Assembly (NCBI RefSeq): GCF_003696215.1
Contig: NZ_RFFG01000030.1
Span: 29,895-93,894, forward strand
Direction: 5' to 3'
DNA: 64,000 nt
DNA from: Actinomadura harenae
GTDB lineage: Bacteria > Actinomycetota > Actinomycetes > Streptosporangiales > Streptosporangiaceae
Shown: positions 16,643 through 24,660 of the stretch, piece after piece
Numbering within the stretch: the stretch's first letter is position 1
Layout: each line of letters begins with the position of its first letter
Translations under genes and position numbers: made by a program
The notes under the pieces: generated by a model
What the model saw: only the letters and a program-made list of their open reading frames with translations
The model's database searches: none
Told to the model about the DNA's origin: nothing

Positions 16643-16671
16643 TTGAAAGTGATGATCGCACCACGTAACGT
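16643..16671 (+). promoter_or_regulatory. Candidate sigma-70-type promoter of the LAL regulator gene
   Basis: TTGAAA (16643-16648) and TAACGT (16666-16671) are spaced by exactly 17 bp. They lie about 50 bp upstream of the LAL regulator start, in an AT-richer gap. Spacing and position suit a vegetative-type promoter. Confidence 0.45.
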
Positions 16672-16723
16672 CAACATGCGATGATCAGTCCGCGCGAGTG
16701 CGTGGCGGAGGTGACCGAACCCC

Positions 16724-19531
16724 ATGACTTTGATCGAGCGCGAGCAGGAGATGGCCCTCCTCGCGGGCCTTCTCGACGACTGCGCGCGAGGCCGGGGCAG
16801 CGCGGTATTGATTAGCGGGGCGGTGGGAAGTGGGCGCACCGAACTGCTGCACGCGTTCACCGAATCCGCGGTCGGATCGGGCGCGCATTTCCTGCGCGCG
16901 ACCGCGGCGCCGGAGCAGAGCGCGGTGCCGTTCGGCATCGTCGACCAGCTGTTCGCCACCGCGGTGTCGGTGCCGGGCCACGGCGACCGGATCGCCGGGC
17001 TGCTGGAGAGCCCGGACTTCCTGGCCGCCCTCGACGACGTGGCCGAGGACCCCACCGGCTACGCCGCCGCCCGGATCCAGCGGCGGCTCGGCCGCGAACT
17101 GGCGGAGATCACCCGGGACGCGCCGCTGATCATCGGCGTGGACGACGTCCAGCACAGCGACGCCCTGTCGTTCGAGTGGCTGCGCCGCCTCATGTGGGAG
17201 CCCCGCGTGCCGCGCGTCATGCTCGTGCTCACCGAGCGGTTCCCGCCCAGCGGGGACCGGCCGATCCCGCCCGTCGAGCTGCTGCGCGAATCCCGCTACC
17301 ACCGGGTGCGGATCGGCCCGCTGTCGGAGGGCGGGGTCACGAAGATGATCGGCCGCTACCTCGACGAGCGGTCGGTGCGCCGGGTGGCCTCCGAGGTGCA
17401 CCAGGTGAGCGGCGGCAACCCGCTGCTCGTCCGGACGATCCTGGCGGACTCGGGGGTGCGGCTGACCTGGCGGCCGGAGCGGGAGAGCCTGGAGAGCGTC
17501 ACCGCGGGTCCGATGTTCCGGCTCGCCGTGCTGCGCTGCCTGGACCGCTCGGGCGCGGCCATCCGGACCGCCGCGCGGGTGCTGGCGACGCTCGGACCCT
17601 CGACCACGCCCGAACTGCTCGACCGGATGCTGGAGACGGTCCCGGCCGGGTCGGCGGGCCGCGCCCTCGAGGCGCTGACCTCCGCCGGGCTGGTCGAGGG
17701 GCACGAGTTCCGGCATCCGGAGGCGCACGCGGCGGTGCTGTCGAACCTGGCGGCGGAGGAGCGCGCGAGCCTGCACCGGCGGGCCGCCCGGCTGCTGGAC
17801 GAGTCGGGCGCGGACGCGGGGACGGTCGTCCGGCACCTGCCGGTGGAGTTCGCCGGGCGGGACAGCTGGACCGTGTCGATGTTCGAGGCCGCCGCCGCGC
17901 AGGCGTTCCGCGAGGGACGGCGGGACGCGGCCCTGGCGCACATGGACGCGGCGCTCGACCTGTGCGGCGACGCCCGCCGCGAGGTCGAGCTGACGCTCAC
18001 CATGATCCGGATGAGCGGGCCGGCCCGGATCACCGTGCTGCGGCGCCACATCGACCGGCTCACCGAGGCCGTGGCGGACGGGACGCTCGGCGGCCGCCGG
18101 GCGGCCGAGATCGTCAAGGCGGCGCTGTGGTTCGGCCGCCTGGACGCGGCCGTCGCCGCCGCCACCACGCTGCTCGCCTCGGACGACGCGGACGAGCTGC
18201 TGCACTGCCGCGCGTGGCTGTCGGTCGCGTTCCCCACGTTCGCCGAGCGGTTCGCCGAGCTCCGGGGCGGCGACGGGGGCGGGGACGGGCACGCGGACCC
18301 CGGCGGGTCCCGGCCGCGCGCGGCGCGGGCGCTGGAGGAGGCGGTGCGCGGGGGCGATCCGGCCGCGGTGATGGGCGCGACCGAGCGGCTCCGGGACCAG
18401 CGGATCGACCAGTCGACGTTCGAGCCGATCACGCAGGCGCTGCTCGCGCTCACCTACTCCGGCCGGCTCGCCGAGGCGGCCCGGTGGTGCGACGAGCTGT
18501 TCGAGCAGGTGACGGCGGCCGAGCAGCCCGCGTGGTACTGCTACCTGGTCGGCGCGCGCGCCCGCATCTCGCTGCGGCAGGGCGACCTGCCGCGCGCGCG
18601 GCAGCTGGCGCTGTCGGCGCTCACGACGTCCGTCCCCGGGGCCCTCGGGGTCGGCGTCGGCGGGCAGATCGCGGTCGTGGTGATGGCGTCCAGCCTGATG
18701 GGACGGCCCGAGGAGGCCGCCGAGTGGCTGGGCCGGGAGCTGGACGACCTGGTGTTCCAGACCCCGTTCGGCCTGGAGTACCTGCATGCGCGCGGCCACC
18801 ACTACCTGCTGACCGGACGTCCCAACGCGGCCGTCGAGGACTTCCTGCGCTGCGGGGAGCTGCTCGCCCGGTGGGGCATGGACACGCCGCGGGTGCTGCC
18901 CTGGCGGACCAGCGCGGCGGAGGCGTGCCTGGCCGCCGGGGCCGAGAAGCGGGCGCGTGAGCTGGTCGAGGAGCAGCGGGCGCGGCTCGCGCCCGGTCCC
19001 GGCCTGGCGCGGGGGGCGGTGCTGCGGCTGAGCGCGGCGATGAGCAAGCCGGGCGTCCGGCTCGGCGAGCTGCGCGAGGCGGTGGACGTCCTGGAGTCGG
19101 CCGGCGAGCGGATCGAGCTGGTCAAGGCCATGGCCGGGCTGGGCGAGACCTACTACAAGCTCGGCGACCCGTCCCGGTCGCGGGTGATCCTCCAGCGGGC
19201 GTGGGAGCTGGCGAACGCGTGCGGGGCGGGGGCCCTGTCGGCGCGGTTCGACCACGCCGTGTACCAGCGTCCGCACGAGTCCGTCGGGACCGCGAAGGAG
19301 CGCAGGCGCGGCGTCATGGCGGGCGGAGCGGGCGGGGCGGGCGCGGGTGACCGGACGGGCGAGCTGTCCGAGGCCGAGCGCCGGGTGGCCCGGCTGGCCT
19401 CGCAGGGCTACACGAACCGTCAGATCGGCGAGCGGCTGTACATCTCGGTCAGCACCGTCGAGCAGCACCTGACCCGCGTCTACCGGAAGCTGGCCGTCCG
19501 GCACCGCACGGAGATCCCCTCCACCGTCTGA
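16724..19531 (+). CDS. LuxR-family large ATP-binding regulator (LAL), probable cluster activator
   Basis: The 935-residue protein has an N-terminal AAA-type ATPase domain and a C-terminal LuxR helix-turn-helix (about residues 870-930, including LSEAERRVARLASQGYTNRQIG and STVEQHLTRVYRKL). The P-loop reads GAVGSGRTELL, so the usual Lys is Arg. Walker B is LIIGVDDVQHSD near residue 140. The middle is helical, TPR-like sequence. Size and layout match PikD-type pathway-specific activators of macrolide clusters. GGAGGT at 16707-16712 supports ATG 16724. It is convergent with the biosynthetic operon and separated from it by a strong hairpin. Confidence 0.9.
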   Translation: MTLIEREQEMALLAGLLDDCARGRGSAVLISGAVGSGRTELLHAFTESAVGSGAHFLRATAAPEQSAVPFGIVDQLFATAVSVPGHGDRIAGLLESPDFLAALDDVAEDPTGYAAARIQRRLGRELAEITRDAPLIIGVDDVQHSDALSFEWLRRLMWEPRVPRVMLVLTERFPPSGDRPIPPVELLRESRYHRVRIGPLSEGGVTKMIGRYLDERSVRRVASEVHQVSGGNPLLVRTILADSGVRLTWRPERESLESVTAGPMFRLAVLRCLDRSGAAIRTAARVLATLGPSTTPELLDRMLETVPAGSAGRALEALTSAGLVEGHEFRHPEAHAAVLSNLAAEERASLHRRAARLLDESGADAGTVVRHLPVEFAGRDSWTVSMFEAAAAQAFREGRRDAALAHMDAALDLCGDARREVELTLTMIRMSGPARITVLRRHIDRLTEAVADGTLGGRRAAEIVKAALWFGRLDAAVAAATTLLASDDADELLHCRAWLSVAFPTFAERFAELRGGDGGGDGHADPGGSRPRAARALEEAVRGGDPAAVMGATERLRDQRIDQSTFEPITQALLALTYSGRLAEAARWCDELFEQVTAAEQPAWYCYLVGARARISLRQGDLPRARQLALSALTTSVPGALGVGVGGQIAVVVMASSLMGRPEEAAEWLGRELDDLVFQTPFGLEYLHARGHHYLLTGRPNAAVEDFLRCGELLARWGMDTPRVLPWRTSAAEACLAAGAEKRARELVEEQRARLAPGPGLARGAVLRLSAAMSKPGVRLGELREAVDVLESAGERIELVKAMAGLGETYYKLGDPSRSRVILQRAWELANACGAGALSARFDHAVYQRPHESVGTAKERRRGVMAGGAGGAGAGDRTGELSEAERRVARLASQGYTNRQIGERLYISVSTVEQHLTRVYRKLAVRHRTEIPSTV

Positions 19532-19562
19532 CCGGCGTCTCTCGCACGCGCGTCCCCGCGAT

Positions 19563-19616
19563 GGCCCGCCGCCCCGGTCCCAGCCGCCCCGGTCCCGGGG
19601 GCCGGGGCGGCGGGCC
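19563..19616. terminator. Strong bidirectional hairpin between convergent genes
   Basis: GGCCCGCCGCCCCGG (19563-19577) pairs perfectly with CCGGGGCGGCGGGCC (19602-19616), giving a 15-bp GC stem with a 24-nt loop that has alternative internal pairing. It fills the 90-bp gap between the stops of the LAL regulator gene and the O-methyltransferase gene. It probably terminates transcription from both sides; no T-run is present, as is common in actinomycetes. Confidence 0.7.
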
Positions 19617-19621
19617 GGGGG

Positions 19622-20377
19622 TCAGGAGTCGAGCCGCCAGTACACGCTCTCGTTGTCGATCTCGCGGATCGGCTCGGTGACGTCGTTCTTGGCCCGGAAC
19701 TCCTCCACCGCCTGGCGGCAGGAGGGGATGACGAAGTCGTCGATGATGACGAACCCGCCGGGCGCGACCTTCGGGTACAGGTTCACCAGCGAGTCCATCG
19801 TCGAGTCGTACAGGTCGCCGTCGAGCCGGAGCACCGCGAGGCGCTCGACCGGCGCGTTCGGCAGCGAGTCGCAGAACCAGCCCTTGATGAAGCGGACCTG
19901 GTCGTCCAGCAGGTCGTAGCGGGCGAAGTTCTCCTGGACGGTCTCCTGCGACACCGCGAGGATGTCGTTGTCGTCGTCCAGCTTGAGCCACTTGTCCGTG
20001 ACGTTGCCGTCGTCGTCGGTGTGCGGCATCCCCTCGAACGAGTCGGCGACCCACACCAGGCGGTCGGTCACCCCGTGGGCGGCCAGGACGCCGCGCATGA
20101 AGATGCACGCGCCGCCGCGCCACACGCCGGTCTCGATGAGGTCGCCGGGGACGCCGTCGGCGAGCACGGTCTCCACGCACTCCTGGATGTTGTCCAGGCG
20201 CCGCATCCCGATCATGGTGTGCGCGGTGACCGGCCAGTCCTCGCCGTTCATCCGCTGTTCGAGGTCGAAGTAGGGCTTCTTGACGAAGCGGGTCCGGTTG
20301 GGCGCGTCCTCGTAGACGATGTTGGTCAGGGTCTTCTTGAGCAGGTTCAGGTACAGCTCGCTCTGCCGGTCGGGCAT
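19622..20377 (-). CDS. TylF/MycF-type sugar O-methyltransferase
   Basis: The 251-residue SAM-dependent enzyme belongs to the macrocin O-methyltransferase family (TylF, MycF, NovP). Family motifs are YFDLEQRMNGEDWPVTAHTMIG near residue 36, LIETGVWRGGACIFM (SAM-binding loop), DSFEGMP, and RLDGDLYDSTMDSL with FVIIDDFV. The Asp cluster in the last two matches the Mg-binding site of MycF. Members methylate hydroxyls of deoxysugars already attached to, or destined for, natural products. GGAGG precedes ATG 20377. It is the last gene of the minus-strand operon, 36 bp after the glycosyltransferase. A methylated deoxysugar on the product is therefore expected. Confidence 0.9.
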   Translation of the reverse strand: MPDRQSELYLNLLKKTLTNIVYEDAPNRTRFVKKPYFDLEQRMNGEDWPVTAHTMIGMRRLDNIQECVETVLADGVPGDLIETGVWRGGACIFMRGVLAAHGVTDRLVWVADSFEGMPHTDDDGNVTDKWLKLDDDNDILAVSQETVQENFARYDLLDDQVRFIKGWFCDSLPNAPVERLAVLRLDGDLYDSTMDSLVNLYPKVAPGGFVIIDDFVIPSCRQAVEEFRAKNDVTEPIREIDNESVYWRLDS

Positions 20378-20413
20378 GGGTCCTCCAGGGACGGTCAGGG
20401 AAGCGCGGGACGG

Positions 20414-21673
20414 TCAGGCCGGACGGCGGTGGTCGACGGTGAGCGACTCCAGGGTCGTGACCAGGCCGTTCGGGGACGCGGTGGCCTGCACCTCCTTGCG
20501 CAGCCGCTCGGCGCCCTCGCGGAAGGACGGGTCGTCCAGCAGCCGGGACAGGTCGCCGCGCAGCCGGTCCGCGGTGAGTTCGGCGGCGGGGATGTGCAGG
20601 CCGGCGCCGGCGTCCGCGATGGCCTGGGCCTTCAGCGGCGCGTCGCCCTGCCGGGCGTGCACCACCAGCTGCGGGACGGCGTTGACGTAGGCGGTGGCGT
20701 ACGTGCCGAAGCCGCCGTGGTGGACGACCGCCGAGCAGGTCGGCAGCAGCGCGTGCAGCGGGACGAACCGCACCACCCGCACGTTGTCCGGCACCGTGGT
20801 CAGCTCGTCGGCCTGCGCGGCGGTCAGCGTGGTCACCACCTCGACGTCCAGCCCGGCGACGGCGTCCAGCAGGTCGGGGACGGAGAGGAAGTCGCCGCCG
20901 AACACCTCGGAGTAGGACAGGCCGAGGGTGAGGCAGACGCGCGGGCGGGCCGGCGGCTCGAGCACCCAGTCCGGGAACCGCGACGGCCCGTTGTACGGGG
21001 TGTAGCGCACCGGGACGCGCCGCACGTTCAGCGGGGCCTGGAGGCTGTCGGGCAGGTAGTCGATGCTCCACTGGCCGGTGGTGATCTCCTCGTCGAACGC
21101 GCAGCCGTACCGGCCGAGGAGCTTGGTCAGCCACTCGCCGAGCGGGTCCTCGCGGCGCTCGGGCGGCTGGCGCTCCTGGAGGACGAAGAACGCGTCGCGC
21201 ATCAGGGAGTACTGGTCCACCGACGACAGGATCCGGGCGTGCGCGGCGCCGGACGCGCGGGCCGCGATCGCGCCCGCGTAGGTGAGCGGGTCCCAGATGA
21301 TCAGGTCGGGACGCCACGAGCGGGCGAAGGCGACCAGGTCGTCCAGCATCGACTCGTTGTAGACGGCGAACGCGAACGGCACGGCCGCCCGGTACTTGAA
21401 CAGCACCTGTTCCCAGGTGAGCTTCTCGGGGTCGGTGACGGTCCAGTCGGCGACGTCGTTCTGCACCGAGGCGCGGCTCTGGGTGAGCATCTCGTGCATC
21501 TGGTGGTCGGTGCCGACCGACACGGCCGTCAGCCCGGTGCCCTGGATGGTGTCCACCATGGACGGGTTGCTGGCGACGGCGACCTCGTGGCCCGCCGTGG
21601 ACAGCGCCCACGCGACGGGTGTCAGCGCGTACACATGGGATTTCTCGGAGATGGTCGCGAAAAGTACTCGCAC
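20414..21673 (-). CDS. Macrolide-type glycosyltransferase (GT1 family)
   Basis: The 419-residue protein starts at GTG 21673 with GGAAG upstream. The N-terminus MRVLFATISEKSHVYALTPVAWAL resembles the acceptor domain of EryCIII/DesVII/TylMII-like enzymes. The C-terminal donor domain holds VRFVPLHALLPTCSAVVHHGGFGT, the GT1 signature with its conserved HHGG. It transfers a dTDP-deoxysugar to the aglycone. Some relatives need a P450-like helper (DesVIII/EryCII); none is encoded in this window. It follows the mutase-like gene by 28 bp. It is the only glycosyltransferase recognised here. Confidence 0.9.
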   Translation of the reverse strand: MRVLFATISEKSHVYALTPVAWALSTAGHEVAVASNPSMVDTIQGTGLTAVSVGTDHQMHEMLTQSRASVQNDVADWTVTDPEKLTWEQVLFKYRAAVPFAFAVYNESMLDDLVAFARSWRPDLIIWDPLTYAGAIAARASGAAHARILSSVDQYSLMRDAFFVLQERQPPERREDPLGEWLTKLLGRYGCAFDEEITTGQWSIDYLPDSLQAPLNVRRVPVRYTPYNGPSRFPDWVLEPPARPRVCLTLGLSYSEVFGGDFLSVPDLLDAVAGLDVEVVTTLTAAQADELTTVPDNVRVVRFVPLHALLPTCSAVVHHGGFGTYATAYVNAVPQLVVHARQGDAPLKAQAIADAGAGLHIPAAELTADRLRGDLSRLLDDPSFREGAERLRKEVQATASPNGLVTTLESLTVDHRRPA

Positions 21674-21701
21674 GGTCTTCCTTTCGCTGGTGCCGGCCGG
21701 G

Positions 21702-23111
21702 TCACTGGTTCCGGGCAGAGGGTGTGGCGGGGTCGAAGGCGGGGGCAGGGTCGGGGGCTTGGGCGTGGGCCCGTGCTTGGGCGAGGGCGTCGTGGACGGC
21801 GCGTTTGCCCTGCTCGAACGCGACGTCGCTGTTGCAGTAGTCGAACCGCCCTCCCCTCCCGCAGGCGCGGATGCCGAAGCGCGCGAACCGGGCGTGCAGG
21901 TCGTCGACGTGCGCGCGCATGTGGTTGCGCTGCATCGGGTAGGCGTGCTCGATCTCCAGGACGCGGTGGCCGAGGAGGTCGCCGAGCGCGGCGAACTGCG
22001 GGACCTTCCGCAGGTCGCGCAGGACGCGGTCGAGCTGCTCGTCCGCGGGCGGGGCTCCCCCGGACGGGTCGAGGGAGATCTCGACGGAGATCGGGGTGCG
22101 GCCGGGGCGGTCGAGGGCCGGGCACAGGTTGCCGACGACCGAGACGCGCCGGAAGACGAACTCGCGCTCGGGGAAGTAGATCGCGGTGCCGTCGAGGTCC
22201 CGGTCGCCGTCGAACACCAGGTTGAACACGCGGATGCCGAGCCAGTCGAGCAGGCCCCGGGGGTCGGCGGCGTCCTCCATGCCGGCGGTGATCCGGACCA
22301 TCCGGTCCAGCGGGATGGAGGAGATCAGGTGCTCGTAGTGGTAGCGGCGTCCGCCCGCGACGACGTACTTGCCGACGGGGTCGACCTCGGTGACCTCGCG
22401 GCCGACCTCGATCGGCCCGCTGTGCTCGACGAGCCGCCGGGTGAGCGTCGAGATCGAGCCCTCACGCGGGTAGTAGTAGGTCCGGTTGGGGGGCAGCTTC
22501 GTGCGGGCGCCCGCGTACACCTCGTCCATGTCGACGCGGACCGGGCGGGACAGGGCCCACTGGTAGTCCATGTCGGCGAGCGGGATCTGCCACTTCTTCT
22601 CCTCGTAGGGGAAGAGGACCTTCTCGCAGAAGTACCGGCCGTAGCCGTTGACCAGCCAGTCCGCGTAGCTCTCCACGCGGCGGGGCGTGGCGCGCTGCGC
22701 CTCGAGGTCGGCGATGATCCGGTCGCGTTCGGCCTCCGGCAGGTCCACCAGGTGGCGTTGCAGCGGGAACCCGACGAGGCCGTACTCGGACAGGTAGGCC
22801 GACTCGGCCATCGGGTAGGCCTCGTGGTTGTCCTCCAGGAAGCCCAGCAGGTCCTTGCAGTTCTCGGCGTCCTGCTCGATGACGATCTTGGGTCCGTAGT
22901 CGAACTCGCAGCCGAGCACCTCCACGCTGCGGCACAGTCCGCCGGGCTCGTCGCCGGCCTCCAGGATCAGGCTGTCGCGGCCGTGCCGGCGCGCGGCCAC
23001 ACCCGCTCCGAGGCCCGCCATCCCGGAGCCCAGGATCAGGAACTCGACGGCGTCCCCGCCGCCCGTGTCATCGCCGCTGGTGTCCCGGCCGTTCCGCCTA
23101 GACGCCGGCAT
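21702..23111 (-). CDS. UDP-galactopyranose-mutase-like FAD-dependent protein
   Basis: From ATG 23111 the protein has 469 residues. The N-terminal Rossmann motif FLILGSGMAGLGAG, followed by LEAGDEPGGL, binds FAD. The rest follows UGM-type enzymes rather than amine oxidases: LSEYGLVGFPLQRHL, the YADWLVNGYGRYFCEKVLFPYEEKKW block, YYYPREGSISTL, and a closing NHMRAH...ACGRGGRFDYCNSD. UGMs use reduced flavin to ring-contract NDP-hexopyranoses to furanoses, and Fcf2 acts on dTDP-fucose. The start overlaps the nucleotidyltransferase stop by 14 bp, so translation is probably coupled. Its tail of about 30 Ala/Pro/Gln-rich residues is probably disordered. An oxidoreductase role cannot be excluded. Confidence 0.72.
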   Translation of the reverse strand: MPASRRNGRDTSGDDTGGGDAVEFLILGSGMAGLGAGVAARRHGRDSLILEAGDEPGGLCRSVEVLGCEFDYGPKIVIEQDAENCKDLLGFLEDNHEAYPMAESAYLSEYGLVGFPLQRHLVDLPEAERDRIIADLEAQRATPRRVESYADWLVNGYGRYFCEKVLFPYEEKKWQIPLADMDYQWALSRPVRVDMDEVYAGARTKLPPNRTYYYPREGSISTLTRRLVEHSGPIEVGREVTEVDPVGKYVVAGGRRYHYEHLISSIPLDRMVRITAGMEDAADPRGLLDWLGIRVFNLVFDGDRDLDGTAIYFPEREFVFRRVSVVGNLCPALDRPGRTPISVEISLDPSGGAPPADEQLDRVLRDLRKVPQFAALGDLLGHRVLEIEHAYPMQRNHMRAHVDDLHARFARFGIRACGRGGRFDYCNSDVAFEQGKRAVHDALAQARAHAQAPDPAPAFDPATPSARNQ

Positions 23112-23832
23112 CGGCGTACCTGCCGTCGACGCTTCTGTACGTCTCAATGCTCTCTCCCACGTCCGCCCACCAGCCCGAAATGATCGAGCAGCGCATGTCA
23201 CGACGACTCACATAGATGCGGTTGAGGTCCCAGATCTCGGTCTCTCCGCGATCGGACGGGCCGAGCCCGTCGATCAGGTCGAAGACCTCCGAGTGGTACA
23301 GGTAGTAACCGAGGTCGATATGGCCTTCGGTATGGAGCTCGCGATCCTTGTCCCCGATTCCGAGGACGCGGTCGCCCGCGATGCGAAGCGGGCTGTATCC
23401 CGCGGTGTCGGGGGTTCTCACGGTGATGATCCGCGCCCCGGACTCCTGGACGCGGAAGGCGTCGACCGCCTCCTTGATTCCGTCTTCGAAAAGGACGTCG
23501 CCGCAGGCGACCAGGAACTTGTCGCCGGTCAGGTGGTGGCGGACCTGGCGGATCGCCGACGGCAGCCCGCTGCCCCGTGCGGGCTGCCACACGTAGGCGA
23601 GACTCCGCAGGTCGGTGCCGCCTCCGTCCTCCAGCAGGCCCATGAACTGCGAGGCGTGCCGTTCGTCGATCACCAGCAGGACGTCCTCGACGCCCGCCTG
23701 GACGAGTTTGCCGATCACCCTTTCGATGAGCGCTCTCCCGCCGACCGGGAGCAGCTGTTTGCTGGTCCGGTCGGTGAGCGGGGCCAGGCGTGTTCCCCGG
23801 CCTCCGGCCAGTACGACACCCGTTACCGACAT
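23098..23832 (-). CDS. Sugar-1-phosphate nucleotidyltransferase
   Basis: The 244-residue protein is an NTP-transferase with the N-terminal signature LAGGRGTRLAPLTDRTSKQLLPV and a LVACGDVLFEDGIKEA metal-binding region. It is shorter than RmlA (290 residues) and lacks the RmlA C-terminal extension, so it is a distinct enzyme, not a duplicate. The NTP and sugar are not decided by the sequence. ATG 23832 has AGGTG upstream and lies 28 bp after the last PKS gene. Its coupling to the mutase-like gene suggests that the pair makes one activated sugar. Confidence 0.85.
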   Translation of the reverse strand: MSVTGVVLAGGRGTRLAPLTDRTSKQLLPVGGRALIERVIGKLVQAGVEDVLLVIDERHASQFMGLLEDGGGTDLRSLAYVWQPARGSGLPSAIRQVRHHLTGDKFLVACGDVLFEDGIKEAVDAFRVQESGARIITVRTPDTAGYSPLRIAGDRVLGIGDKDRELHTEGHIDLGYYLYHSEVFDLIDGLGPSDRGETEIWDLNRIYVSRRDMRCSIISGWWADVGESIETYRSVDGRYADAGV

Positions 23833-23860
23833 AGGTCACCTTTTTCCGACGCGGGTACGA

Positions 23861-24660
23861 TCAGATCTGCTCTTGCAGCCATTCCTGTACTGCCGCGGCG
23901 GTCGTCGCCGCGTGGTCCTCCATCATCGAGAAATGGTTTCCCGGGACGCGCACCGCGCTGTGCTCGAATTCCCAGGTCGCCGCCCAGTCGTCCGGTTTCC
24001 CGGCCGTGCCGGACGCGGTGCTGGAGAGCGCTTCGGAGGCCTGGACGAGAAGGGTGGGCGCGGCGACGCGTTCGGGCCGCCATTCGCCGAACAGTCCGAG
24101 GTACCAGCCCATGGCCGACATCCGGTCGCTGTTCATGTCGACGAACATCCCGTCGCGTTCGAGCATCCCGTGGATCAGGGAGAACCCGAAGTTCGCCACG
24201 AACCCGCTGCCGGGCAGGTAGGTGTCCAGCAGGACCACGGCGGCGGCCGGGCGGCCCGCCGCCTCCAGGTGCTGCGCGGCGGCGTGCGCGAGCCAGCCGC
24301 CCGCCGAGGAGCCGAGCACGGCGAACGGCGCGCCGTCCGCGTCGTCCAGGACCTGCCGGACCTGGGCGTCGACGAGCGCGTCCACGGTGCCCGCGAGGCT
24401 CTCGCCCGCGGCGAACCCGGGGACGGCCAGTGCGGACACGGCGCGGGCGTCGCGGAATCCCGCCGCGAAGCGCGCGTACTGGTGGACGCCCGCCAGGGCC
24501 ATGCACGAGGCGAAGCAGTAGAGGCGGGCGCCTCCACCGCCGTCCGGGGCGTTGGAGAGGCGGACGAGCGCGGCGGGCCGGTCGGCGGCGTCGGGGTCGT
24601 CGAACATGGGGCGGACGCGCGCCGCCGCGATCAGCAGTTCGAAGCCCTCCTGCGGCCGGC
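23861..24660 (-). other. Thioesterase domain at the end of the assembly line
   Basis: Residues about 1815-2080 of the module 6 protein form a type I TE. The lid-like segment after DTLAGIFRRACETGR is followed by an alpha/beta-hydrolase core with YCFASC, GSSAGGW and GNHFSMM. It is the only release domain in the four PKS proteins. It would either cyclise the chain or couple two chains; the sequence does not decide. Confidence 0.85.

Noticed and set aside
23098..23832. Second nucleotidyltransferase considered a redundant rmlA copy
   Set aside because: It is 46 residues shorter, lacks the C-terminal RmlA region and diverges strongly from the 12190-13062 enzyme.
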